From assembly GCF_000684975.1 (NCBI RefSeq), contig NZ_BAXZ01000018.1, forward strand, positions 124,001 to 188,000: 64,000 nt of DNA, read 5' to 3'. The stretch's first letter is position 1; every line of letters begins with the position of its first letter. Position numbers and translations under genes: made by a program. This DNA comes from Paraburkholderia acidipaludis NBRC 101816 (GTDB taxonomy: Bacteria > Pseudomonadota > Gammaproteobacteria > Burkholderiales > Burkholderiaceae). The notes under the pieces were generated by a model. The model ran no database searches, was not told the DNA's origin, and was given only the letters and a program-made list of their open reading frames with translations. Below, in pieces: positions 28,441-36,822 of the stretch.

Positions 28441-29137
28441 CAGCGTGCGGCTCCATGGAAAGCGCAAGCTGCTCGTGCAAGCGGCGCATCAGGTCGGCGC
28501 GATTATCCGGATAGCGTGCACCTTCAGTCGCAGCGAGGATCCGGTCGGTTCGGAACGTGCGAAAGGCTCCCCGTAGTTCGCACCATGCGGCAAGCACTCG
28601 CGCGCTGTCCATGAAACCGATCTGCACGGGCCAGACCACGCGTTGCGAACGACGCCCGGCCGCGTCGGCATAGACGATCTCCAGACGACGCTGCGCCCGG
28701 ATCGCGGCACGCAGGCGCGCCAACTCGACCAGGTTGTCGGGAAAGGATGGCGCGGGCGGCCCCGGCATCGCCAGCGGCACGTCGAGTGCCTCGCCCGCCT
28801 CCGGCGGCAAGACGGCGGCGATCTTCGCCAGCGCCTTCGCGGCGGCGGTTTTCAGCACGTCGTCGCCCCGTTGATCGACGTAGCGCAACCCCAGCATGAT
28901 TGCCTCGATTTCCTCGCGCGCGAACATCAGCGGCGGCAGGACATGACCGGGTTTCAACAGGTAGCCGATGCCAGCGCCGCCTTCGATGGGCACGCCCTGC
29001 GCGACCAGCTCGGCCACGTCGCGATAGATCGTCCGCTCCGACACCGCGAGTTCATCCGCGAGCCGCGCGGCCGCTACGGGCCGCCGTCTCATGCGCAGTA
29101 TTTCCATCAGGCCCAGAAGGCGCCCAGAACGTGACAT
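28427..29137 (-). CDS. YafY-type transcription regulator with HTH and WYL domains
   Basis: 236 residues. The N-terminal HTH (LLGLMEILRMRRRPVAAARLADELAVSERTIYRDVAELVAQGVPIEG) is of the DeoR/HTH_11 class. The C-terminal WYL-type domain includes LEIVYADAAGRRSQRVVWPVQIGFMDSARVLAAWCELRGAFRTFRTDRI, in which the W-Y-L signature is replaced by a C-E-L version, common in this subgroup. WYL regulators often sense nucleic acids or DNA damage, or a small ligand. The ATG at 29137 matches the usual MSRSGRLL start. It lies between the AlkD-like gene and a divergent NTF2-like gene, and both carry the same upstream 16-mer. Confidence 0.9.
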   Translation of the reverse strand: MSRSGRLLGLMEILRMRRRPVAAARLADELAVSERTIYRDVAELVAQGVPIEGGAGIGYLLKPGHVLPPLMFAREEIEAIMLGLRYVDQRGDDVLKTAAAKALAKIAAVLPPEAGEALDVPLAMPGPPAPSFPDNLVELARLRAAIRAQRRLEIVYADAAGRRSQRVVWPVQIGFMDSARVLAAWCELRGAFRTFRTDRILAATEGARYPDNRADLMRRLHEQLALSMEPHAADRN

Positions 29138-29238
29138 CCGCCGCTCCCGGTTCAACAGGGATCTCGATCCCAAACGCATTCCGGAGATTGTAAGCCGCCG
29201 GCAGCACGACCCCGGAGCGCAGGCCAAGGCGCGCCGTC

Positions 29239-29254
29239 CTGACAGGAACTGACA
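29239..29254 (+). promoter_or_regulatory. Candidate operator, copy 2, in the divergent WYL / NTF2-like promoter
   Basis: CTGACAGGAACTGACA on the plus strand, 45 bp before the NTF2-like ATG and 102 bp from the WYL regulator ATG. It is identical to the copy at the other end of the regulator gene and has the same orientation relative to its downstream target. Confidence 0.62.
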
Positions 29255-29298
29255 TTCCCTTCATTTACGATCGTTGCCAGACCGCTCTGGAGAACCCC

Positions 29299-29664
29299 AT
29301 GGAAGACATCACCCACGCCCTGCCCGACGTCATTGCCGCCCACATCGCCGCACACAACCACGCCGATCCGGCAGCGTTCATTGCAACGTTTTCCGCCGAT
29401 GCCTGGCTCAATGACGTCCGGCGCGAATTCATCGGCCATGACGCCATCCGGGCGTGGGCCGACAAGGAAATTTTTGGCGACCACGTGACGATGCAGGTCG
29501 AAACGGCCTTCCGGAATCATGCGAATGTCGTGATCCACGCGAGAGTCGATGGGAATTTCGACAAATCGAATTTGTCCACGCCCCTTATCCTCAGCTACTA
29601 CTTCACGCTAGAGGCGGAAAAGATCACGCAATTGATCATTCTGCGGAACGAGCCCGCGCAGTAA
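29299..29664 (+). CDS. NTF2-like / SnoaL-like small protein
   Basis: 121 residues with the cone-shaped NTF2-like pattern: an N-terminal helix (VIAAHIAAHNHADPAAFIATFSADAWLND), a middle F-G-HDAIRAWADKEIF helix and a strand-rich C-terminal half (YFTLEAEKITQLIILRNEP). Such proteins are ligand-binding or isomerase-like; nothing here shows a substrate. It is divergent from the WYL regulator, which suggests it is that regulator's target. Confidence 0.82.
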   Translation: MEDITHALPDVIAAHIAAHNHADPAAFIATFSADAWLNDVRREFIGHDAIRAWADKEIFGDHVTMQVETAFRNHANVVIHARVDGNFDKSNLSTPLILSYYFTLEAEKITQLIILRNEPAQ

Positions 29665-29744
29665 ATTTCAACAGTAAGTTTCGATAGTGCGCCCGCGAAC
29701 GCCGGATTATCGGGGTCTGAATTGGCGAAAGGCCGTCGGGAAAG

Positions 29745-29784
29745 CAAAAAAGGCCACGTTCCTTCGAACGTGGCCTTTCCTTTT
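29745..29784 (-). terminator. Terminator of tRNA-Leu
   Basis: On the minus strand, stem AAAGGCCACGTTC / GAACGTGGCCTTT closed by a short loop and followed by T-rich sequence, directly after the tRNA 3' end. Confidence 0.85.
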
Positions 29785-29785
29785 A

Positions 29786-29872
29786 TGGTGCGTGAGGCCG
29801 GACTCGAACCGGCACACCCTTGCGGGCGTCAGGACCTAAACCTGGTGCGTCTACCAATTTCGCCACTCACGC
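29786..29872 (-). tRNA. tRNA-Leu (anticodon TAG)
   Basis: 87 bases including CCA, with the long variable arm of leucine tRNAs. Acceptor GCGTGAG pairs with CTCACGC; the D-arm has GCGAAATTGGTAGACGC; the anticodon loop TTTAGGT has TAG; the T-arm has CGGTTCGAGTCCG. The last base of the anticodon stem appears mismatched (C-A). No integrase or repeated tRNA end is seen nearby. Confidence 0.95.
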
Positions 29873-30173
29873 GAATCTTCTCGCCTGGCCGGCAGGACCG
29901 CTGCGAAGTCGCGTGCGAGTCAATTTTCTGCGAACCGTCGGCGCCGGGCAGAGCGTAGGCCGATACGTAACACGTACCAATACCGCCGGCGAACGCCCGT
30001 CAAGCGCGAGCGCGAGATTCTAACCGATTGCCCGACGCTTGTCTGCATGTGCGCGTGCGGCAATCCCGAACCCAATGCTAGAATCGCGCGTCTGCCGCAG
30101 CGGCCACGGCTGCCGCCCGTTCCGGGCCGCGCTGGCGCACTCCCCCACCCCTCGTTTGCCGCGAACTTCGGCC
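29873..30173. other. tRNA-Leu / squalene-synthase-like intergenic region
   Basis: About 300 bp without a gene. A small inverted repeat TACGT-AAC-ACGTA lies at 29964-29976, a TAGAAT box on the minus strand at 30017-30022 could serve the tRNA, and a plus-strand TAGAAT at 30079-30084 (GCTAGAATCGCGCG) could serve the next gene. Confidence 0.5.
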
Positions 30174-30998
30174 GTGAACTTCGACGACTACTGCCTGCAA
30201 AAGGCGGCTCCGCCCGGATCGAGCACCTACTATGCGCTGCGCCAGGCGAGCGCCGCGCGCCAGCCGCTGCTTGCCGCCCTCTTCGCCCTGCGCCGCGAAC
30301 TCGAAGAGACGGCGAGAGAAACGAGCGATCCCACCGTTGGCCGCACCAAGCTTGCGTGGTGGCAGAAGGAACTGGCCGCGCTCGCCGAGGGCAAAGCGGC
30401 GCACCCGGTCACCAAGGCGCTCGCGGCACATCTGAAGCAGGACGTGAAGAGCGCGTACCCGGCGCTTCAGGCGCTGCTCGCCGGCTACGAGATGGATTTC
30501 GAGCAGGCACGCTATCTCGACTTCCCGAATCTGAAGCGCTATATCGAGGGCGTGGGCGGCACCTTCGCCACGCTGATTGCCCGCGTGAGCGCACGCCACC
30601 CGGAGGCGGCCGCGCAATGGGCTGCATCGCTCGGCAATGCGCTCGTGCTCGCGCAGTTCGTGGCGGAGATCGGCAACGACGCGCGCCATGGCCGCATCTA
30701 CGTGCCGATCGACGAACTGCAGCGCTACAACGTCACCGCTGCGGATCTCATCAACCGCCGCTACAGCGACGACTTCACGGAGCTCATGCAGTTCCAGACA
30801 GCGCGCGCACGCGAAGCCATCGACGCGGCGCTCGCCGCCGTTCCGTCCGACGAACGCCGCGGCCAGCGCACGTTGCGCGCACTGGCCGCGCTTTCACTCG
30901 CGCTGCTCGCCGAGGTGGAGCGCGAGCAGTTCCAGGTGCTGCACCAGCAGATCGTCCTCACGCCCATCCGCAAGCTCTGGATCGCCTGGCGCGCCTGA
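30174..30998 (+). CDS. Squalene/phytoene-synthase-family protein with eroded catalytic motifs
   Basis: 274 residues from a GTG start that gives the conserved MNFDDYCLQKAAPPGSSTYYALRQA opening. The fold is that of squalene/phytoene synthases, but the first Asp-rich motif (normally like DDIAD) reads RELEETARE at 41-49, with no aspartate, and the second (normally NxxRDvxxD) reads FVAEIGNDARHGRIYVP at 162-178, with Glu for the first Asp. This suggests it is not an active prenyl synthase. The mitochondrial complex I assembly factor NDUFAF6 is a comparable non-catalytic member of the superfamily, so an assembly role is a reasonable guess. No hopanoid or carotenoid genes are adjacent. Confidence 0.75.
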   Translation: MNFDDYCLQKAAPPGSSTYYALRQASAARQPLLAALFALRRELEETARETSDPTVGRTKLAWWQKELAALAEGKAAHPVTKALAAHLKQDVKSAYPALQALLAGYEMDFEQARYLDFPNLKRYIEGVGGTFATLIARVSARHPEAAAQWAASLGNALVLAQFVAEIGNDARHGRIYVPIDELQRYNVTAADLINRRYSDDFTELMQFQTARAREAIDAALAAVPSDERRGQRTLRALAALSLALLAEVEREQFQVLHQQIVLTPIRKLWIAWRA

Positions 30999-31052
30999 GC
31001 TCCGGGTATCCGCAACGAACTGCATCAGGCGCGCGTCATCTTAAGCAGTGCT

Positions 31053-32270
31053 TCAGGCCCGCAGGATCGGCAGCGGTCGGAAGTTGCCCTGCAGCACGGC
31101 CGCTGCGTCGAGCCCCCACCACGGTCCCAGCACCGTCGCATAAATCTGCCGGAAATCGACGCCGACCGGAAGATTGCCGTTGCCGTCCAGACGCGCCAGT
31201 TGCGGCGCTTCGCCATAGAGACCGCCCGCCACACGGCCGCCCGCCACGAAGTGAGCGGACGCCGTGCCGTGATCGGTGCCGCGGCTCTGGTTCTCGCGCA
31301 CACGCCGGCCGAACTCCGCATACGTGACGATCATCGTGCGGTCCCAGCGGCCGAGCTCGCCGAGCGCATCGCGCAGCGCCACCATGCCCGTCGCGAACTG
31401 ACGCAGCAGGTCCGCGTGCCGCCCCGGCTGGTTCTCGTGCGTGTCGAAGCCGTTGAGCGTGAGGCGGATCACGGCCACGCCCTTGCCCGGCATCGGTGCG
31501 CCCTGCGGCGTGTCGCCGGAAGCCAGCGCCTGCATCGCCGTCTTGATCGAGGTGCCGAACGCCCCCTGCGGAAACGCCGTCTTCAACGCGTACTGTCCCG
31601 GCCGCGGACGCAACTGGTCGGCGGCATGCACGATGTCGCTCTCGACGTCGAGGATGTGCGCGAGCGCCGGGTTGCGTTCCTTCAACGACACCGGCGTCAC
31701 GAGCCGCGACGCGCGCGCGAATTGCGCCGGATTGACGAGCGCAATCGCACGGGCGCCGTTCGCCATGGGTCCCATTTCGGCGCTGCCGAGCACGAGGCCG
31801 TCGGCGACGAAGCCCTTCGGCACCGGCGCACTCCCGAAGGCACGCGTGAGCCAGCCTTCACGCAGATATTCGTCGGAGCGCGACGCCGTGTCCCAGATTT
31901 CGATCGAGCGGAAGTGCGAGAGGTTCGGCTGCGGATACGTGACGCCCTGCACGATCGCGAGTTGCCGCGCACGCCACATCGGCACCAGCGGCGCGAGCGC
32001 GGGATGCAGCGCCGTGCGTTCGTCGAGCTGGATTGCCTGTTCGCGGCGCACGCCGATGTTCGCGCGATAGCTGTAGTAGAGCGGATCCGCGAACGGCACG
32101 ACGGTGTTCAAGCCGTCGTTGCCGCCCTTCAGCTCGATGAGGATCAGCAGATTGTCGTAGCCCGCGGCCGCGGTGCCCGATGCCGAGCCGACCTCCGCGC
32201 GTGCCGCGTTCGGCAGCCACAGCGACGTGCCTGCCGCCGCGGCCGCCGCCAGAAACTCGCGTCGTTTCAT
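31053..32270 (-). CDS. DUF1501 family secreted protein (twin-arginine signal)
   Basis: 405 residues. The N-terminus MKRREFLAAAAAAGTSLWLPNAARA is a twin-arginine export signal. The body matches the DUF1501 family, an alkaline-phosphatase-superfamily relative: LLILIELKGGNDGLNTVVP, HPALAPLVPMWRARQLAIVQGVTYPQPNLSHF, TMIVTYAEFGRRVREN and GTDHGTASAHFVAGGRVAGG. Function is not established. It follows a DUF1800 gene by 67 bp on the same strand; these two families are commonly encoded as neighbours and probably act together outside the cytoplasm. Confidence 0.9.
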   Translation of the reverse strand: MKRREFLAAAAAAGTSLWLPNAARAEVGSASGTAAAGYDNLLILIELKGGNDGLNTVVPFADPLYYSYRANIGVRREQAIQLDERTALHPALAPLVPMWRARQLAIVQGVTYPQPNLSHFRSIEIWDTASRSDEYLREGWLTRAFGSAPVPKGFVADGLVLGSAEMGPMANGARAIALVNPAQFARASRLVTPVSLKERNPALAHILDVESDIVHAADQLRPRPGQYALKTAFPQGAFGTSIKTAMQALASGDTPQGAPMPGKGVAVIRLTLNGFDTHENQPGRHADLLRQFATGMVALRDALGELGRWDRTMIVTYAEFGRRVRENQSRGTDHGTASAHFVAGGRVAGGLYGEAPQLARLDGNGNLPVGVDFRQIYATVLGPWWGLDAAAVLQGNFRPLPILRA

Positions 32271-32337
32271 GCTGCGCCTCGCTTCTCGTCGCGGCGATCC
32301 GCGCCGCCCGGTTCGTCGACTCGATGTGTCATGTCCG

Positions 32338-33939
32338 CTATTTCAACTGGTAGACCGGATCCATCAGCAGTGCTTCGAGATACGCGCCCGCATTGCAGCC
32401 CGCCGCGATCGCGTCGACCGGCTCGAGCGGCAGCACCGCATGCTGCATTTGCAGTTGCGCGGAAAGACCGGGCGTGTCGTCGGCGCTCACGTGAAAATGC
32501 GCAAGCCAGCCGTCGAGATCGAAACGCATGCCGCCTCGCGCCACGCGTGCCGGACCGGGCCCGGCAGCCATGGAAGATCCCGTCGCCGATACCTTGGGCG
32601 GAACCCTCGAAGCGGCGGCCTTCATCACCGCGCCGGCCTTCTTCGGCTGCGCCGTTTCGGTCGCGCGAAAGAGCTGCTCGACGAACTGCTTGCGCGCGAG
32701 CAGCGTCGAGCTGTTGATCCACGCAATGCCGCCCGGCCAGCCCTTCACGTTCGGCGGATAGAACAGGTTCTCCCCAAGCGACGCGGCCGTCCGTGCGAAG
32801 GGCATCGTATCGCCATAGGAAACGTCGAAACGCCGGATCGTGCCCACGATGAATTCGACCGGCGAACTCACCAGCGTGCCGCGATTGTCTTCGTCCCAAA
32901 ACGCGGACGTGAGCAATAGCGCGCGCAGCCCCGTGCCGATGTCGTAGCCGCTCGCGCGAAACCGCTGCGCGACCGGGTCGAGTTGCGCGTCGTCGGGGCT
33001 GGGGGAGACAAACTCGCGCCACAGCTTGGCCGTGACGAAGCGGGCGGTCTGCGGCTCTTCGAGCAGAATGTCGAGCACCGCATCGCCATCGAATGCGCCG
33101 CTGCGGCCCAGCACGGTCTTCTCGCCGCCGTCGTGCTGCTCCGGGCGCCACACGTAGTGCCAGGTATCCGGATCGACGCCCCAGCCCGTGTACGCGCGGG
33201 CCGCTTCCGAAACGTCGCGCTGCGTGTACTGCCCTTCGCCGAGCGTGAACAGTTCCATCACCTCGCGCGCGAAGTTCTCGTTGGGCTTGCCCTTGCGATT
33301 GCTCGCACCGTCGAGATAGAGCAGCATGGCCGGATCCTTCGCGACGGCGTGCAGCATCGCGGCGAAACTTCCGAGCGCCTCGCGCCTGAACAGCGCGTTT
33401 TGCGCGGCCATCAGCTGCGGCTCGGGCACTTTGTCCTGGCCGGACGTGAAGTGGTTGTGCCAGAAGAGCGTCATGCGCTCGGTGAGCGGCGAAGGCGTGA
33501 CCAGCATCTCGCCCAGCCACCAGGCCCGCAACTGCTCGTAGTGCTGGCCGCGCAGCTTGTCCGCTTCGCGGCGCTGGTCGGGCGTCCATGCGGCGCGCTC
33601 GGCGCGCGTGGGCGGCGCCACGGCGGTCCAGTCGGGAAGCGGCGTGAACGCAACGGTTCGGCCCGTCGCCAGCACGCGGTCGACGGCGTCGCCACGCGAG
33701 AGGCCCACGTACGGAGCGATGTCGGCCGCGGAAGGGGCAAAGCCGCTACGCAGGAGAAGATGGCGCGCGTCGTCGGGGTCGAGCAGCAGGTCTTCGCCCG
33801 GCATCGCGGCGAATGCGCGCCGGGAATGCGGCGCCGGCGCCCCGTCTTCGGCGGCCGCCGCGCGCCGCGGCAACGCAGCCGCGAGCAATGCGCCTGATGC
33901 CACGAAACGTGGCGGGGTCATCGGCCTGAGCGGTTCCAT
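32338..33939 (-). CDS. DUF1800 family secreted protein
   Basis: 533 residues, with a possible export signal near the N-terminus (MTPPRFVASGALLAAALPRRAAA; an ATG for this shorter form lies at 33921). Family landmarks are DARHLLLRSGFAPSAADI, SPLTERMTLFWHNHFTSGQDKV, KGKPNENFAREVMELFTLGEGQYTQRDVSEAARAYTGWG, and a late NVKGWPGGIAWINSSTLLARKQF. Molecular function is unknown for the family. A low-complexity stretch interrupts it near residues 440-475. It lies immediately upstream of the DUF1501 gene and downstream of a small secreted protein on the same strand. Confidence 0.9.
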   Translation of the reverse strand: MEPLRPMTPPRFVASGALLAAALPRRAAAAEDGAPAPHSRRAFAAMPGEDLLLDPDDARHLLLRSGFAPSAADIAPYVGLSRGDAVDRVLATGRTVAFTPLPDWTAVAPPTRAERAAWTPDQRREADKLRGQHYEQLRAWWLGEMLVTPSPLTERMTLFWHNHFTSGQDKVPEPQLMAAQNALFRREALGSFAAMLHAVAKDPAMLLYLDGASNRKGKPNENFAREVMELFTLGEGQYTQRDVSEAARAYTGWGVDPDTWHYVWRPEQHDGGEKTVLGRSGAFDGDAVLDILLEEPQTARFVTAKLWREFVSPSPDDAQLDPVAQRFRASGYDIGTGLRALLLTSAFWDEDNRGTLVSSPVEFIVGTIRRFDVSYGDTMPFARTAASLGENLFYPPNVKGWPGGIAWINSSTLLARKQFVEQLFRATETAQPKKAGAVMKAAASRVPPKVSATGSSMAAGPGPARVARGGMRFDLDGWLAHFHVSADDTPGLSAQLQMQHAVLPLEPVDAIAAGCNAGAYLEALLMDPVYQLK

Positions 33940-34096
33940 TTCGCCTCGGACAGGAAGGCGCGCACTCGTATCCCGGCACGCGCAGATTGAATGTATCGGC
34001 TTAACGACCGATCCGGTACGGATGTTGACGGCGCAATTGCTACGGAATTTTTCAGCCCTGCACGGCGGCGGCGTATGGCCGCGCTGTGCCGCGACA

Positions 34097-34438
34097 TCAG
34101 CGCTTGTACAGCTCGCGTACGGCGTCTTCGATGTGCTGGCGCAGGAGGCGGCGCTCTTCGGGCGTCATGTGGCCATCGCGGCGGCGCTGATCGAGGTCGG
34201 GCGGCACACCGGAGGTACGCATGCTGAGATCGGAAGCGGTGGTGTCGGGGGAATCGCTGCGAAAGCGCCGGGACGGCGGCTTGCTGCCGGGAGGGTACGA
34301 AGGCGGATGGGGACTTTCGAAACGGTCGGCCGAGGGCTGGGAATGGGCTGCGACCGGGTTCAATGCCACCACGACGCCGCTGGCCAACGCCAGTGCAGTC
34401 ACGGTGTGGCGCATTGTCGGCCCGACCCCTCCCTTCAT
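34097..34438 (-). CDS. Small secreted protein with a charged C-terminal motif
   Basis: 113 residues from an ATG with AAGGGA 6 bases upstream; an open GTG-type extension to 34462 and a shorter ATG at 34414 are alternatives. The N-terminal hydrophobic stretch (TVTALALASGVVVALNPVAAHS) is a signal peptide. The mature part is Pro/Ser-rich, then ends in RRRDGHMTPEERRLLRQHIEDAVRELYKR. Similar EERRxLRxxI tails occur in small exported beta-proteobacterial proteins, but I know no function. It lies 157 bp upstream of the DUF1800 gene and may belong with it. Confidence 0.75.
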   Translation of the reverse strand: MKGGVGPTMRHTVTALALASGVVVALNPVAAHSQPSADRFESPHPPSYPPGSKPPSRRFRSDSPDTTASDLSMRTSGVPPDLDQRRRDGHMTPEERRLLRQHIEDAVRELYKR

Positions 34439-34606
34439 TTTCTTCCCTTCGTGACGCGGCAAACGGCTACCTCGAAAACAGACACGGACCCGCCCCGACG
34501 CGGGTGGCGATGTAAAAGTCGGTTGAAGTATCTACCGAACGGCCGCATTCAGTAAAGCAGTCTATCCGTCAGTGCTTGCCGCCGTGGCACGTCACCGGTA
34601 AATTTT

Positions 34607-34621
34607 GTAACTGACTGTTAC
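34607..34621. promoter_or_regulatory. Inverted repeat in the ompR promoter region
   Basis: GTAAC-TGACT-GTTAC, 45-60 bp before the ompR start, next to an AT-rich stretch (AATTTTGTAAC). The TTTTGTAAC part resembles OmpR-binding half-sites known from enterobacteria, so autoregulation is possible. Confidence 0.35.
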
Positions 34622-34665
34622 CTGATAATTGGTGCAAACTCGCACCTGTATCCAATCGCGATAAG

Positions 34666-35400
34666 ATGCCACGCATGGAAACCAAAAACCCATCGAAAAT
34701 TCTCGTAGTCGACGACGACCCGCGCTTGCGCGATTTGCTGCGGCGCTATCTCGGCGAGCAAGGCTTCAACGTGTACGTTGCCGAAAACGCACCCGCCATG
34801 AACAAGCTGTGGGTGCGCGAGCGTTTCGATCTGCTCGTGCTGGACCTCATGCTGCCCGGCGAAGACGGCCTGTCGATCTGCCGCCGCCTGCGCGGCAGCA
34901 ACGACCGCACGCCCATCATCATGCTGACGGCGAAGGGCGAGGACGTGGACCGCATCGTCGGCCTCGAAATGGGCGCCGACGACTATCTCCCGAAGCCGTT
35001 CAATCCACGCGAGCTGGTGGCGCGCATTCATGCGGTGCTGCGCCGCCAGGCGCCTTCGGAGCTGCCCGGCGCGCCGTCGGAAACCACCGAGGTGTTCGAA
35101 TTCGGCGAGTTCGCGCTGAACCTCGCCACGCGCACGCTCACGAAGGCCGGCCAGGAAATTCCGCTCACCACGGGCGAATTCTCGGTGCTCAAGGTGTTCG
35201 CGCGCCATCCGCGCCAGCCGCTGTCGCGCGAAAAGCTCATGGAGCTCGCGCGCGGCCGCGAATACGAAGTGTTCGACCGCAGTCTCGACGTGCAGATTTC
35301 GCGTCTGCGCAAGCTGATCGAGCCGGATCCGGGCAGCCCGCGTTTCATCCAGACGGTCTGGGGCCTCGGCTACGTGTTCATTCCGGACGGCGCAGCCTGA
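34666..35400 (+). CDS. ompR: Response regulator OmpR
   Basis: 244 residues, a REC domain plus winged-helix DNA-binding domain. The phosphoacceptor is Asp60 in LLVLDLMLPGEDG, the acidic pocket VVDDD is at 14-18, and the switch Thr/Lys are in IIMLTAK and LPKPFNPREL. The C-terminal output domain carries FDRSLDVQISRLRKLIEPDPGSPRFIQTVWGLGYVF. It controls porins and envelope genes in response to osmolarity in its family. ATG at 34675 (METKNPSKIL) is an equally likely start. The sensor gene follows 43 bp later. Confidence 0.94.
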   Translation: MPRMETKNPSKILVVDDDPRLRDLLRRYLGEQGFNVYVAENAPAMNKLWVRERFDLLVLDLMLPGEDGLSICRRLRGSNDRTPIIMLTAKGEDVDRIVGLEMGADDYLPKPFNPRELVARIHAVLRRQAPSELPGAPSETTEVFEFGEFALNLATRTLTKAGQEIPLTTGEFSVLKVFARHPRQPLSREKLMELARGREYEVFDRSLDVQISRLRKLIEPDPGSPRFIQTVWGLGYVFIPDGAA

Positions 35401-35443
35401 TCCGGCTGGATGTCTGCAATTCCTCTGTCGACAGGAAGGTTTC

Positions 35444-36793
35444 ATGCGGATTGACCGGCGTGTGCTGACGCTTGCGTTCGGCGATCTGTTCTGGCGCACC
35501 TTCCTGCTGATTGCACTCCTCATCGCAGTCAGTCTCGCCGCGTGGTTCCAGAGCTTTCGCGTGATCGAGCGGGAGCCGCGCGCGCAGCGCGTGGCGCTGC
35601 AGCTCGTCGCCATCGTCAAGCTCACGCGCACCGCCCTGCTCTATTCCGATCCCGATCTGCGCCGCGCGCTCCTGCAGGATCTGGAGAGCAACGAGGGCGT
35701 GCGCGTCTATCCGCGCGAAGCCACCGACAAATACAAGCTCCAGCCCGACGAGTCGCTCAACCGGCTCATCGAGCACGACATACGCGGGCGGCTTGGCGAC
35801 GATACCGTGATCGCCCAGTCGGTGAACGACATTCCGGGCGTGTGGATCAGCTTCAAGATCGACGACGACGACTACTGGGTCGCGCTCGACCGCGATCAGC
35901 TCGACAACGTCACGGGCCTGCAGTGGGTCGGATGGGGCGTGTCCGCGCTCGCGCTGTCACTGTTCGGCGCGGCGTTCATCACGAGTCTCGTGAACCGGCC
36001 GTTCGCGCGGCTCGCCATGTCGGCGCGCATGGTGGGCTCCGGGCAGTCGCCCGCGCAGTTGCCCGAAAGCGGCATGGGCGTAGCCGCCGAAACCAACCGC
36101 AGCTTCAACCAGATGGTGCGCGACCTCGAGCAGCTCGAGGCCGACCGCGCGTTGATGCTGGCCGGCATCTCGCACGATCTGCGCACGCCGCTCGCGCGCC
36201 TGCGGCTCGAAACGGAGATGAGCCCGTCCGACCAGGCCACCAAGGACGCGATGATCGACGACATCGAGCAGATGGACATGATCATCGGCCGCTTCCTCGA
36301 CTACGCACGGCCCGTGCAGCGCAGCCCCGAACGCGTCGATCTTTCCGTGATCGCAGGCGAGATGGCGGCGCGCATGGCGAGCGAAGACGGCGTGCGGCTC
36401 ATCACGCGCCTCGCGCCTTCGGCCATGATCGAGGCCGACGACACCGACATGCGGCGCGTGGTGGGCAACCTGATCGAGAACGCGCGCAAGTATGGCGCGA
36501 GCGAGACGGACGGCATTCCGCACATCATGCTCGAAACGCGCGTGTCGCATTCGCGCGTCGAGCTCTCGGTCGTCGACGAAGGCCCCGGCATTCCCGAGGA
36601 TCAGCTCTCGCTCGTCACACGGCCGTTCTATCGCGTCGACACCGCGCGCACCCAGGCCAACGGCACGGGTCTCGGCATGGCCATCGTGCAGCGGCTCGTG
36701 GGCCGCTATCGCGGCGCGCTGCGCCTGCGCAACCGTCAGCCCGGTCCGGGGCTCGAAGTGACGATCGAGTTTCCGCTCGCCAAGGGCGCGTAA
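35444..36793 (+). CDS. envZ: Sensor histidine kinase EnvZ
   Basis: 449 residues, inner membrane. Two membrane segments (about 17-37 and 160-182) bound a periplasmic domain of some 120 residues; a HAMP segment follows. The H-box is AGISHDLRTPLARLRLE with His244, the N-box NLIENARKYGA, and G-boxes DEGPGIP and GTGLGMAIVQRL. AGGAAGG sits 4-10 bases before the ATG. It is translated right after ompR. The SHDLRTPL H-box matches EnvZ of E. coli, supporting the name. Confidence 0.93.
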   Translation: MRIDRRVLTLAFGDLFWRTFLLIALLIAVSLAAWFQSFRVIEREPRAQRVALQLVAIVKLTRTALLYSDPDLRRALLQDLESNEGVRVYPREATDKYKLQPDESLNRLIEHDIRGRLGDDTVIAQSVNDIPGVWISFKIDDDDYWVALDRDQLDNVTGLQWVGWGVSALALSLFGAAFITSLVNRPFARLAMSARMVGSGQSPAQLPESGMGVAAETNRSFNQMVRDLEQLEADRALMLAGISHDLRTPLARLRLETEMSPSDQATKDAMIDDIEQMDMIIGRFLDYARPVQRSPERVDLSVIAGEMAARMASEDGVRLITRLAPSAMIEADDTDMRRVVGNLIENARKYGASETDGIPHIMLETRVSHSRVELSVVDEGPGIPEDQLSLVTRPFYRVDTARTQANGTGLGMAIVQRLVGRYRGALRLRNRQPGPGLEVTIEFPLAKGA

Positions 36794-36822
36794 CACTACG
36801 CTGGCTACTCAGGAGCTGCCGC

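Noticed and set aside
29786..29872. tRNA-Leu as an integration site
   Set aside because: No integrase, no direct repeat of the tRNA 3' end and normal flanking genes.
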